Source: Agelaius tricolor (taxonomy: Eukaryota; Chordata; Aves; Passeriformes; Icteridae). From it: a stretch of 64,000 bases of DNA. Positions 1 to 10,815 of the stretch are shown in pieces. How positions within the stretch are numbered: position 1 is the stretch's first letter; each line of letters starts with the position of its first letter. The translations under genes were made by a program, and so were the position numbers. The stretch is from assembly GCA_023055355.1 (NCBI GenBank), contig JALJCS010000002.1, positions 85,151,001 to 85,215,000 of the forward strand, given 5' to 3'. Under the pieces are notes generated by a model. That model made no database searches and had not been told where the DNA came from. It saw only the letters and a list, made by a program, of their open reading frames with translations.

Positions 1-373
1 TGAGTCAGAGCCTGAGAGGAAAAGGCCTCACCCAGTGACAGGCAGAGTGGTGCAGGGAGCTCAGGCTGTGTGCTGATAGAAGAGATTGCTTATTACAGCT
101 GACATCCTCCCTCGGCAAAATCCCTGCACCTGTGACAGGCAGGAAGGGGTTTGATGCTAACCAGGGCTCCCACCTCATAGTCAGGGGTTCAATGGAACCT
201 CCCCAGGCTGGGTCTGTCAATGTAGCTCAGTGCCTGCCTTCAGCATCTGCAGTCTCAGAGCTGAAGGAGCTGCTGGGGGCTCCCAGCACACACATCCCAA
301 GCAGCTGAGAGTCTCCACAGCAAGAAGGCAGAGTGAGATTGATCAGAGCCACATGCATTCCCCTCTGTCCTGG
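1..373. other. Unassigned sequence before the first CR1
   Basis: This stretch is moderately G+C-rich and has stops in all frames at short intervals. I see no repeat family, splice-bounded open block or RNA fold that I can name. It runs directly into the 5'-truncated edge of the CR1 copy that follows. Confidence 0.5.
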
Positions 374-890
374 TGAGAGCCCACCTGAAATACCATATTC
401 AGCTTTGGGGCCCCCACCATAAGAAGGGCATGGACCTGCTGAGCAATTCCAGAGATGGTCCTGAAAATGACCAGAGGGCTGGAGTACTTCTCCAGGCTGG
501 GAGAGCTGGGGCTGTTCAGCCTGCAGAAGAGAGGGTTCTGGAGAAACCTTGCAGCATCTTCCTCTGCCTAAAGGGGGCCTTACAGGAAACATTGAGAAGG
601 GCTCTGTCATGGAGTGTAGTGATAGAATAGGGGGGAATGGTTCTAAACTGAAGAAGGGTAGATTTAGATTAGATATTAGGGAGAAAACCTTTACTGTGAA
701 GCTCGAGAAGCACTGGAACAGGTTGCTCAGAGAAACTGTGGATGCTCTGTCCCTGGCAGTGTTCAAGGCCAGGTTGGATGGGGCTTTGAGTAACCTGCTC
801 TAGTGGAAGGTGTCCCTGCCCATGTCAGGGGGGTTGGAACAAAAGGACACTTAAGGTCCCTACCAACACAAATCATTGCATTATCCTGTG
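374..890 (+). mobile_element. CR1 LINE, 3' end fragment
   Basis: This is a 5'-truncated copy of the avian non-LTR retrotransposon CR1, carrying the end of the reverse transcriptase ORF and the short 3' UTR. Diagnostic pieces are visible in order: the 'gagctggggctgttcagcct' block, 'gatttagattagatattagg', 'cactggaacaggttgctcag', 'gttcaaggccaggttggatg', and the terminal 'ggttggaac ... aaggtccc' that precedes the degenerate 8-bp 3' repeat near 870-890. Indels and stops break the ORF, so the copy is dead. Severe 5' truncation is normal for CR1. Reading frames on both strands here are by-products of the repeat. Confidence 0.97.
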
Positions 891-3379
891 CTGTGTAGAG
901 GCCTCTAGAGAAGCAATACAATATTTATGTCTCTTCTTCCCATCACTTTGACCTCAGTCTTGCTGTCTTCAGCACCTGTCACCTTGCCCTTTACCCAGGT
1001 GCTAATCTTCCTTGGGCACTGGGATAGCTGAGTGATGGTCCAGCTGCCCCCTCCCTCCTCACTGCTTTTCCAGCAAACAGGTGTCCATATCTTTTGACCA
1101 TTGCAAATGATTGCATTTAATTATTTCTAGAAAATTTCCACTATGGTTTTAAAGTGTTTCTTCCAGAAATCTGGTTCATCTTTGCTAGGAAGCCATTGTA
1201 TGTCTCAAGCAAAGGTCAGGATGAATCATTTTGGAAAGCACGCCAACTGCAATGGACTCCCAGCTCCAGAGGAGTGGAAGTGTCTCCATGGTTTGCCACT
1301 TAAACATAAAGCCCTGAACACCCCCAGCTCCATTTGGAGTCAATGGGATGACTTGCATAAAGTAACAGATGGTGGGTATGACTGTAGGCAGTTCAAAAGC
1401 CAGAGGTGGATGGATCACAGCAGTAGATGGTCTCAGAGCTGTGGCTTTAAAAGGGTTATTGATTCATTTGGAAACTACTAGCATGAGTGACTTTGTAACA
1501 GACAGGATTATTTTGTCTCACCACATGCCAAACATAGAAAATGTACAGTTCAGCACTGTGAATTCTTCCAGTAATCGTCACATTAAACACCCAACAGGAT
1601 AAGCTACCAATGGACTGGATAATGCATTTTTCTTACATATGTTTGCAGCTACCAAGGGATGTGGGTTGTCCTCAAAAACATTGTGAGAAATTCTTCAGTT
1701 AAAGATCTAATAGGAAGGAGTTAAATTCAGAAGCAATCAACCAAACAAAAAAACAGTATGTGGATACTGATATAGCCTTGATCCAGACTGCTGCAGCTGT
1801 TCAAAAGAAGGAGAAATAAGTCACTCTGAGTGTGTATAGAAAATGCATGCTCAGAAATCATACAGAATCCATCTCATATCTGCTTCTATGCTGGGCAGCC
1901 TGAGGGAGCTGGGTCTTTCCTTTATGGGCCAGCTGAGGATGCTCCCGGTGACAAGGACACACAGCATGGTACCAATGGAGCCATCTCCAATCCCAGTTTC
2001 TCCTCCTTTGCTAGCAAAATGTTAAAAAGTGCCAAGGAGTTATGGAAGCAAAGACAGCCAGGGATAGGAGTGACCAGCAGGGCACTGAGCTCTCTGCTGT
2101 GAGCCCATGAGAGTCCCCATTGGTGGGAGTTCAAGAGGCTTCACTCAAACCAGATGCCTCTGAGCAAGCAGAGAGCCGCAACTAAACCCTGGCAGCTCCA
2201 CCAAGCCTTCTGCAGGGATGATCCAGTTTCCATGCTTGGGGTATTTAGTTCCACAGATCCCACATGCAGAAAATCCCCACCCAGATCATAAGGATGTATC
2301 TAGAAATTTAGCTCTGACTTAAGGCAGCTACATTCAGTGTATACTCAGGAGTTTTGCCCTGGCATAAATTATAACACAACCACTGTAATCTGAGGCAAAT
2401 CAGGCTTGGCCTGCACTCTGTGATGCCATTCTACTGGGTCAAACCTAGAGATTCAAACTCAGCAGAGCCCTTGGAGCAAACTAGGGAGAAATTCTCCAGT
2501 GCATGCAACATTCCTGTATAAATCAGTGGGAACTGTAGAGTCTGGCCTGAAGTCAAGATTTCAGGATTTGACCCAATTTAACCTTGGCATAGTTGCCTAA
2601 CTCAAATTTTTTACTTTTTTTGTGAGGCTCAACAATTAACTTTCAAACAATTAAAAAAAAAAAAAAAGAAAAGGCAGCTGGGGTTCAGAAGGGCTGTGCT
2701 AGCAGCAGGGTTTTGTTAAAGCTACTTCCACTACTATGGTATCTGTTGGCATCAGCATTTTGTGCAAAGTAAAGCCCTGCTCTGGGCTTTACTGTCCAAG
2801 ACAGAGCCATATGAGCTGGGGGCAGAAGTTGTGACTCTTCCCATACTTGACACACAGATGGGAAGTTCCTTTTCCCAAATTCAGCTGTTGGGGTTGTTTT
2901 TTTACTCACTGGAGTGAAATTCAGCCACGTGCAAAATGCAAGAATTGCTCATCTCAGATCCAGTGAGTCCCAGTGTGGAAGGTTTATTGGAGAGGCTTTG
3001 GGGGAAGCAGGAGATAAGGAGATGGGAAGGAGCAGGACAGGATTACAGCCTTGCAGAGGACTGAGCTTTCTGTCCTTTCTGTCCCTTCTTGTTTCTATGC
3101 TGGGAAAGGGTGCTGTTTCCTAGGCTGTTTTCAGGAATCTCTTCTGAAGAGCTGATACAGATATAAAGATCTCTTTTTCTGTTCACCTTGTGGGTGGACA
3201 ATAAAAGGCATAATCTCAGTCTTAAAGATTTAATTGTTTTAATTACTCCACTGCATCTTGGAATTTACTGTGTTACTGCTTGTTAATATATTCAGTAGAG
3301 CACAGGGGATGCCAACACTGCTGGAGTTTGATGATGTTTTGTTTCAAGTTTCACACCCTGACTTGTAAACCTGCACTCC
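891..3379. other. Unassigned sequence, no gene seen
   Basis: About 2.5 kb of unique-looking sequence. The longest frame is about 112 codons, without splice support or a recognisable motif. The only low-complexity item is an A15 run at 2653-2667. I see no transposon family that I can name. Confidence 0.5.
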
Positions 3380-3445
3380 TGTGGCTCTCTGTCCAGCCTG
3401 TGGCTCCCTGTCCAGCTGTGCAGTCCCATGGCTCCCTGTCCAGCC
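3380..3445. repeat. Short imperfect tandem repeat, about 19-bp unit
   Basis: Three imperfect copies of a unit resembling 'tgtggctccctgtccagcc' occur at 3380-3398, 3399-3416 and 3428-3445. The third copy is separated from the second by about 11 bases. The block lies just before the LTR-like element and is not part of it. Confidence 0.75.
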
Positions 3446-3589
3446 TGGGCAGTGGGGATGGGTGTCTGGCTGTGGCTGCTGTGATGGGGAAGGACAAGCC
3501 CAGCACTGAGGAGTCACTGCAGTCCATGGAAATACTGGGAGAAATCACTCATCAAATACCATCCTAGGCAAAACAGACTCAAATTGGAG

Positions 3590-4550
3590 ATATAAACTGA
3601 ATTTACTACTACCAAAATCAGAGTAAGATAATAATAGAGAAGTAAAATAAATCTTGGAAACACCTTACCCCCACCCCTACCTCCATCCCAAGTTCTACCT
3701 CCTCCCCCTCAGTGGCACAGGGAGATGGGAATGGGTGTTATGGTCATTTCATCACAGGTTGTTTCTGTCACTGCTCAGGGAGACTTGTTCCCCTGCTCCA
3801 GCATGGGGGGCCCCCACAGGAGTCAGTCCTCCACAAACTTCTCCAGTGTGAGCCTTCCCATGGGCTGCAGCTCTCCACAAACTGCTGCAATATGGGTCAC
3901 TTTCTACTGGGTGCAGTCCTGCAGGGACAAGCTGCTTAAGCACGGGTCCCCCACCAGGTCACAAGCCTGGACACTGCTCCAGGGTGACTCTCCTCTCCAT
4001 GGCTCCATAGGTCCCTGCCCACAGGTCACAGGTATCCCACAGGGTCACAGCTCTTTTTCAGGCATCCCCCTGTTTCAGCCTAGGTCTCCTCCAAGGGCTG
4101 CAGGTGGATCTCTGCATCCCTGTGATCCTCCATGGGCTGCAGAGGCACAGCTGCCTCACCATGGGCTGCACAAGGGGCTGCAGGGGAATCTCGGTGTTGG
4201 TGCCTGGAGCAGCTCCTGCCCCTCCTTCTGCACTGACCTGGCTGTCTGCAGGGCTGTTCCTCTCACATGTTCTCACCTTGCTCATCTCTGGCTGCAATTA
4301 CATTCTGCACAATAACTTTTTTTCCTTCTTAAACGTGTTATCACAGAGGTGATAACATTTCATTTCTGAATGGCTCAGCTTTGGCCAGCAGTGAGTCCAT
4401 CCTGGAGCCCTCTGGCATTGGCTCTGCTGGACATTGGAAAAACTTCTGGTAGCTTCTCACAGTAGCCATCCTTGAAGCCTCCCACTAGCAAAAATCTGGT
4501 CACAGCCCATCAGGAAAATCCAGGGATATTTTCAGGGAGAACTGGTTTTA
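3590..4550 (+). mobile_element. LTR-type interspersed repeat (songbird family), degraded
   Basis: The sequence has a repeated 'cctccatgggctgcag'-like module (3860s, 4120s, 4160s), then 'ggaatctcggtgttggtgcc', 'ctgcactgacctggctgtct', 'tctcacatgttctcacc', 'cttaaacgtgttatcaca' and 'tggctcagctttggccagca'. I recall this order of blocks from very many passerine genomic sequences, where it behaves like an endogenous retrovirus LTR. That identification is from memory, not from a search. No gag, pol or env-like reading frame adjoins it, so it would be a solo LTR. The 196-codon frame at 3725-4315 is a product of the repeat, not a gene. Boundaries are approximate, and I could not find a convincing target-site duplication. 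Confidence 0.65.
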
Positions 4551-4752
4551 TTTCCCCTGGGGCAAAAACATGAATAATTTCTTTTGGGTTTAGAATAAAA
4601 TCAGCAGGATGGCCAGTGGCAGGGTGTTAAGTAGGAGTGGGTTTTAATCCTTTTAAGAGCTTTGATTAGTTTTGGTTCAAACTCCCTTCCCTTCACTGCA
4701 GATGAATCTGGATGGCTCCTTAGTACTTCAAAACAGCTTCTGAGATTTAGAC

Positions 4753-4855
4753 TTAGGGTCTGAATCTCTTTTTGCTCCCAAAAACATCTTCAAAGCTTTC
4801 TTCCAGCAATGAGACATCCTCTGGGCTCTTCAGCTGCAGCTTCATTTGCAAATGA
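4753..4855 (-). CDS. Candidate terminal coding exon, unknown gene
   Basis: On the minus strand a strong acceptor ('tttctcttattttcag') ends at 4856. An open frame follows, entered after one base, to a TAA at 4755-4753. The predicted tail includes HLQMKLQLKSPEDVSLLEES and ends in GSKKRFRP; the middle is acidic and the end is basic. An AATAAA on the minus strand (TTTATT near 4547-4552) lies about 200 bases past the stop, close to the LTR edge, and could serve as a polyadenylation signal. I do not recognise the protein, and no upstream exon joins it with certainty. A chance pseudo-exon is at least as likely. Confidence 0.22.
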
Positions 4856-5856
4856 CTGAAAATAAGAGAAACATGGCCATTTCTGAAAGTAAAGCCAGTC
4901 AATGGAGATTTTAGAGGCATGGGAACACCCATATTCAGCACCATGAGATGCTCTGGCACTGGAAATGTTGCTCTGTGTTAGGGTGTATGTTGTGCTCGAG
5001 AACCCACCAGTGCTTTGGCAGGGGGAGGAGGAGTGAAAATGTGGAAGGGAGACCTGGGACTGGAGCAACTGAGGGTGGGAATTTCCCAGGTGATACCAGG
5101 AGTGATGGTTGTATTTTACAGTTGTGTGGGTGATGCCAGGCCATTGGCCACTTTGCTCCTGTTTCCTCTTGTTTCAATAAGTGACTGCAGCTCAGCCTCC
5201 TGGGTTATTTACTTTGGGGAAGGGAGAAAAAGGGGTAGCAAGGCATGTGCTTGCATGACTCTGAGGGTGCACCCAGTCTAATGAAAGCAAAGAAGCACCC
5301 TAGGACTCATTAATTGGGCTTTCAAGCATGAGCAGACAATGGGAGGGCTTAAGTAATAGTGAAAATCTTGGATTTGTGTAGGAACTTTTTACTTTTAGCC
5401 TTTTACTCCCCTTCCTACCCCCTGGCCTGTGACACAACAGCACTGCACATGACAGGGTAACCTCAGGCACACAATCATCCTCCAGGTATGATGACTGTCA
5501 GGCAAACAGATTGCTCACACCATCCTGTGCTGGGCTGAAAGGATTACAATATAGATTGGGATCAGGATTGCCTTCTGAATGTTCTCAGCCTCAAAACAGG
5601 TGTAAGGGAAAAAGACATGAGGGAAATTGCTTGCCAGTGGAGAATCTCTCCAGGAGGAATTGTTGGATAAATACTAACTGAAGATTGGGATCAGGCAGCT
5701 GCTGTGTTGGGCTTTTCCCACTCAGATGTAGCCTGAGAGCAGCATTACAGGCTGCAGGCATGAGCAAAGGAAAAATGCTGTTGTATGCATGCATGAAGGA
5801 CCTGTGCACCTCACACACTGAGTCCTGAGAGGGTCTGGTAAAAGGGTAATAAAACA
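4856..5856. other. Unassigned sequence, no gene seen
   Basis: This is unique sequence between the LTR-like repeat region and the second CR1. Overlapping reading frames of 60-92 codons are present on both strands, but none has paired splice sites or a motif I can name. A short pyrimidine-rich patch occurs around 5395-5425. Confidence 0.45.
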
Positions 5857-6250
5857 ATAGAATCATAGAACCACAGAATGGTTTGGGTTGTAAGGGACCT
5901 TAATGTATCATCTGGTTCCAGCATGGGCAGGGACACTTCCCACTAGACCAGGGGCTCAAAGCCCCATCCAGTCTGGCCTTGAACACTGCCAGGGATGGGA
6001 CATTCATAAAATTTCTGGGCAACTTGTTCCACTGTCTCACCACCCTTACAGTAAAGAATTTCTTCCTTCAGTCCAGTCTAAACATACCCTCTTTCAGTTT
6101 AAATCCATTCTCCCTTATCCTGTCACTACATGCCATTGCAAGAGGTTCCTCTCCAGCTCTCTTGTAGCTCCTTTAGGTACTGGGAAGTGCTACAAGGTCT
6201 TCAGAGAGTATTCTTTTCTCCAGGCTGAACAGCCCCAACTCTCTCAACAA
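5857..6250 (-). mobile_element. CR1 LINE, 3' end fragment, reverse orientation
   Basis: The plus strand starts with 'atagaatcatagaaccacag' and 'aatggtttgggttg', the reverse complement of the avian CR1 3' terminus with its 8-bp repeat. It continues through 'tggccttgaacactgccag', 'gggcaacttgttccactg' and 'ctccaggctgaacagccc'. The element therefore reads on the minus strand and is 5'-truncated near 6250. It resembles the copy at 374-890 but with independent changes, so these are separate insertions. No intact ORF remains. Confidence 0.97.
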
Positions 6251-6637
6251 GTTAGCTTGGAAAGAGAACTGAACACACTCCTTTGCCAGTGCAGGGGACA
6301 AGGTGTGATAACCCACTGTTGGAGGTGGGTTAAAAAATGAAGAACATGGCTGCAGAGCAAGATCCTAAGGATTCACCCATAAGGATTGCACCCATATATC
6401 ATATACACCCTTCTTCAGGTAGTCCTGCATGTGTTGAGATTGTTTGAGAACTGCAGATGCAAAGAAAGAGCCACAGGCCCAAAGCCAGTGTGTATTGCCA
6501 GAAGCCTGGTATCCTTGTTACAGAGTATTAACTGCAGTGTGCAGTGTGGTATATAAATTTAGCTTATTTCCTGTAAATACATCTGTGCTGGAAAGCTCAG
6601 GTCGGACTCTGCATGTATTTCTCCTGCTTTTTTTCAG
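6251..6637. other. Unassigned spacer between CR1 and a SINE
   Basis: No gene or repeat family is recognised. The 5' edge of the CR1 ends within or just before this stretch, so a few bases may belong to that element. Confidence 0.4.
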
Positions 6638-6765
6638 CTGGATAGAACTTGAGCAAACAGATCATGTGACTTGCCAAAACCACCCAGTGAGTCACTGGCT
6701 CAGCCCAGATTAGATCTCAGGAGTTTCTAGCTTTGATCTAGCCACAAGACCACATGGCCTCTTTC
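6638..6765 (-). mobile_element. MIR-like SINE, reverse orientation
   Basis: The plus strand shows 'catgtgacttgccaaaacca', then 'cccagtgagtcactggctc', 'agcccagattagatctcagg' and 'ctagccacaagaccacatgg'. This is the layout of a MIR-type SINE in antisense: the conserved core (gtgacttgcccaaggtcac), then the tRNA-related B box and A box regions. It is well diverged and so old, as expected for amniote MIR relatives. The RNA polymerase III promoter boxes are decayed. Confidence 0.78.
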
Positions 6766-9043
6766 TATAGTCTTTGATGAAAGGCTACATAAACACACAT
6801 AAGGGAGCTCACTAAATTTTTTTTGGAAGTTCTGAAAAATGTTTTGCCCCTGCGGCAAGCAAAATTGGAAGGAGCTGTAAAAGGGTGCCATGCACGTATC
6901 TGCTGGAGTAAGAAAATATTAACAGTGACAAAGTATATGTCCAAACACCTGAAAAAAAACCTGTGCAAATGACAACAGGATGCTCTGGATAATAGTGCTG
7001 TGAATGCTGTACCTGCCATATGGATCCTTCCACAAGAGCTAGTTACCTTATAAAGAGACATTCTTGTGTCATCCTTCAGAAAGTATAAACACATTAAGCA
7101 ATGTTATTCTCTAAAACATCAACACATGAGCTACTTACAATGGACTAAAAAGTCATTGTTGCTTTGAGGATGTATTTGTCCCAAGTGATTCATAACAATC
7201 CATGGCACTGTGGCTATGAAGACTTCTAAAGGATGCCTCCACTTCCAGGCAAGTATCCACGGAAACAAGCCCACAAGTTTGCTTTGTTTGCCTCCTTTTA
7301 CCTAGGATAACCTTTTAAGCTGCTTTGTAGACAGCCAGGCTTCCCAGCTGAAGCAGATGTCTATCCCTTCTCGATGCTGGGCTTTCCTTTCTGTACCTGC
7401 TGTGCTCCTACTGTGGTCTCCCCTGGAGGAAGGGCAGTGGCTCCCTTTGACAGAGCCAGAAGAAGATGAGGACATCTCAGTGGCAGTAACTCCTATAGTA
7501 CAGTACTAATGTGGTTCCAGAGGCAGCTGCCAAGAATTGCTTCCCATGCCTGCCTGCGCCAGGAGATGTGTGGAATGATGAAACCGAAGCTAGCGGAGTG
7601 CAGGGCCCATGTCACTGCGAGCAGGGATTTGGAGCAGGACCCGAGGGAGCTCAGATACCCTCATGCTCTCAGGATGGGCAGCTCAGCTAGGAAAAGACCA
7701 TTCTCTGGCAAGAGAATGCCACATCAGGATCATCAATGCCAGAAGGCCTGTAAATCACCATTTTTACTTTCTTTCTTCCCACCCCTGCCTTAGCCTCTCT
7801 GTTCCTTTGAAATCAGCTCTGAGATATAGGGAGACATCCCACAGTATTTTAGATCCTGTATAGCCCCCATGGCCACGTGGAATTTAGCTCTCAGTTTTCT
7901 GAGAGACTCACGTCATTAGGGAAAGCCAGCGTGTGTGTGTCTGTGTCAGCACGTAACAAAACACATTGTAAGCACCCTGAGCTCAGGAACGAATACGTGC
8001 TCTGGCAGGAGCACAGCCGTGCCAGCAGGAGCACAGGGTCATAAGCAAAGGCAATATTGTCTCCTGTGGGACTAATAAAGACAAAAGACAAAGCAACTGT
8101 TTACTGTACTATTGAGGGGACTGTTTGGCACACTGAGGGGGGAATGCAGCAGATACTGATACATAGCTGTTAAGTACAGGTAAATATCCAACCTGAAAAG
8201 CACACAGAAACTCAACCCCAGACTGCACATAGGTGTTCTGGGCACTGAGGCAAGTGCCTAGCAGAGGCTTGTTGGAGCAGCTGGTCTGCTGTTCTCCTCT
8301 CATACTGCTGTTAGCTTGTCCTACCTTCCTGTTTTGAATCAATTGAATAGCATCCACATGGGCTCATGCAGTCTACTCAGGTCAGTTGTAAAGGGCCAGA
8401 GTCAAAAGCATTTTGATGCTCTCAGAAACCCACAACCTCTGTCCTCCTGCACCAGGATGAGCTCTGTATAGCTGCCAAGCTCTAAAAGCCTGCACAGCAT
8501 TTGTGCCCAGTACCAGCAGGAAATGTCTTCCTTCTTGTACTGCAAGAAATGAGATGTGATTTATGGAGTGAAGTTCCACTTAATAAAACTGGAAATGACA
8601 TACTGATGGGTGGCTGAAAAGACCACCACACTGCTCAAGAAAACAGGGCGTTCAGTTCTCCACTCAGCTCTTCACAGCTCAGAGAAGGAAACCACACCAG
8701 GATTTTAATTCACTGTTAGTTGGATCATTTCATGCTGCCAACAGCAGTTCCCCAGAGTTTGAAAAAGTAGGGGTTCATTCTTAAACTTCAAAGAGCACTG
8801 GCTAGCTCAAAAGAGACCCTCCTTCTGACAGAAATGGAAGGACTAATCACTCAATCTAAAAATTAGAAGTTGTTTTTGTACCACAGACCATAATCAAATT
8901 ACATTTATCTCATTCAAGTAGATTAGAGCACTAATTATCAGCCTATGTATGCAGTTTGTACAGACATATCTGTGAACATAAACACCCATATGTTTCTATA
9001 TTCAGAAATACAAACAAAGTTGAACCCAAAACCCAATGGGATG
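6766..9043. other. Unassigned sequence, no gene seen
   Basis: About 2.3 kb without a nameable element. The 109-codon minus-strand frame at 6765-7094 starts next to the SINE and has no convincing splice pair. A short GT-rich run (gtgtgtgtgtctgtgt) sits near 7930. The lower end may be the 3' UTR of the minus-strand reading region at 9044-9482 if that block is a real terminal exon. Confidence 0.45.
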
Positions 9044-9482
9044 TTATTGCTGCCCTGTGTGGGGAGGAGGATCTCTGCATCTATAATGCTTGACAATCTT
9101 CACTTCATCAATGGCTTTTAATGCTCCAGACATCTGGGCTTGTCCATGAAGATGGTATCTTGGAGGTGGAGGATTTGGCAAAGCTTGTGGTGGAACAACA
9201 GTTAAGCCATAGACAAGAGCATGGCCTGGTAAGACTGGAAGAGATTGCATCGAAGATTGGGTTTCTGCCAATGAAACATTAGTAGCCATGGGGCAAGCTA
9301 AGCCCTTGCAACCTTGCGGTCAAATCTTTAGCTGTAACCTCTTCAGGAGAAAATCTTAGTGATGCTGGTGCCCTTGGTGAAGTCAGCAGACCTGAAGAAT
9401 GTGTGTCATTGTCAGAAGCCCAAGCACATGCTGACAGACTGTAACTTCTAAGAGACATGGGCTGGTACATCACATTACTTCA
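9044..9482 (-). pseudogene. Broken proline-rich coding remnant or frameshifted terminal exon
   Basis: On the minus strand two frames join end to end. The first (9482 to 9279) includes SPRAPASLRFSPEEVTAKDL and LTARLQGLSLP. The second (9289 to 9044) includes LPGHALVYGLTVVPPQALP and NPPPPRYHLHG, and ends in PPPHTGQQ then TAA. They meet at a run of four G (plus strand 9290-9293); removing one G would make a single frame of about 145 codons. Composition and codon use look like real protein. A TGA lies just upstream and no strong acceptor is visible. It is therefore either a decayed retrocopy or gene remnant, or a true last exon carrying an indel. I could not identify the parent protein. Confidence 0.42.
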
Positions 9483-10499
9483 CTGAGACCTCTGTGGAGC
9501 AGCAGAGACCACCATCCAGGAGACAAAGATTACAAAATTTTTTTAGTAATGACATGGCTGAGTTAAATGCAGTCTCTCACTTTGATGTCATTACAACACA
9601 TTGCCAAGTCTGTTCTTTGGCGTTCCCACTTCATACAAATTATTGGTAACGTGACTTTTTTTTTATTTTGGTCTTCTTATGTCTGAGTGGTCAAGGTTGT
9701 GCTGTGTTTATGTGTTCATGCATGTGTGTGTTTGCATGTATTTAAAACTGTTGCTGGCATAGTTGACTAGGAACATAAACATAAAATGTGAAGTGTTAAT
9801 GAAAACTGGAAAATATCCAAGACTATTCTACTGGTTGTTCAACAAACCATGATATCATGGAGATGGTAAATAGATATGTGGGGTAAGAAATAGCCTGTTT
9901 TAGAAGACATGAAGAAAGAGCAATATAACATGAAGAAATGATGTATAAATCAGGCAAAACCCACAGGAAATACAACAACGATGATGATAAATTACAAGTT
10001 AAAACAATGTAAGTGATTGATAAAAGGAAACCAAAGGATTAATAGACTATCAACAGCCAAGAGAGGGAAAGAAATACGGAAAACATTGACATAATCATGT
10101 CAGGAACAATGCTGCCTCTTCTCCCAAACTCATCCCCATGGCTCTATAGATCAATTGCCAAATGCAGATGGTAAAATCACAAACTGTGTTAAAAAAAAAA
10201 AAAAGTCTATTTCTATTCTGCATTTGGGAAGAAGATGGATGTTCATCCCTTATGATATTGCAGATGGAATGAGTACATCATTTACCATCTGGAACAATGG
10301 AGATGTGAGGCAGCATCTGCTAAAATTAAACATTTTTTACATCATCTGTACTGGCTATCTTTGTGTCTTAAAGGAGAAGATTAAAATGTTTGGTAAAGTT
10401 TTATATTTACTAATCCAGGGGAATTCTAAAGGCATGGAGGACTCACAGAGTAGCTCTGGAACTAAATACATGTAAAGGGGGTACTCCAGGGAGCAATAG
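9483..10499. other. Unassigned A+T-rich sequence
   Basis: No gene is seen. T-rich and A-rich runs occur at 9658-9667 and 10191-10204. The 106-codon plus-strand frame at 10155-10475 starts before the A run, reads through it as polylysine, and lacks splice support. Confidence 0.45.
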
Positions 10500-10815
10500 G
10501 CTGGTGAGTAGGACAGTATCCCTCAACACAATCACCAAAAGTTCATTCAGGTCTCCAAGAACAAGCCATTAGAGGTTATAAATAGGACCAATGCTAATCA
10601 GCAGGGTTTTGGAGAAAGTAAGTCCTGTCAAAGAAACCTGTTGCCTTTTCCTTTGGACAAGATTAGAGATCTGGTTCACACAGTATTCTTGGCTTTCTCC
10701 ACCACATGACAGGTTGATTAATGAGCTCACATTACACAGGATGAATAGGGTACAAGCTAAGAGTTGGCCAAGTGACAGATGTAAAAAAGTAGTTATTAAT
10801 GGGGGATTAATGGGG
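10500..10815 (+). mobile_element. Ancient CR1 LINE fragment, internal reverse transcriptase part
   Basis: Diverged stretches match the reverse transcriptase part of CR1 in order: 'taatcagcagggttttgg', 'aagtcctgtcaaagaaacct', 'acatgacaggttgattaatg', and 'gtagttattaatggggga', the last corresponding to the region after the catalytic YVDD-side block. Long deletions have removed much of the intervening frame. The copy is clearly older than those at 374 and 5857. Edges are uncertain by tens of bases. Confidence 0.58.

Noticed and set aside
227..766. 179-codon minus-strand open frame
   Set aside because: It is antisense to the CR1 3' end at 374-890 and reads the repeat backwards.
3725..4315. 196-codon plus-strand open frame
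   Set aside because: It lies wholly inside the LTR-type repeat; the same frame recurs wherever that repeat occurs, so it is not a host gene.
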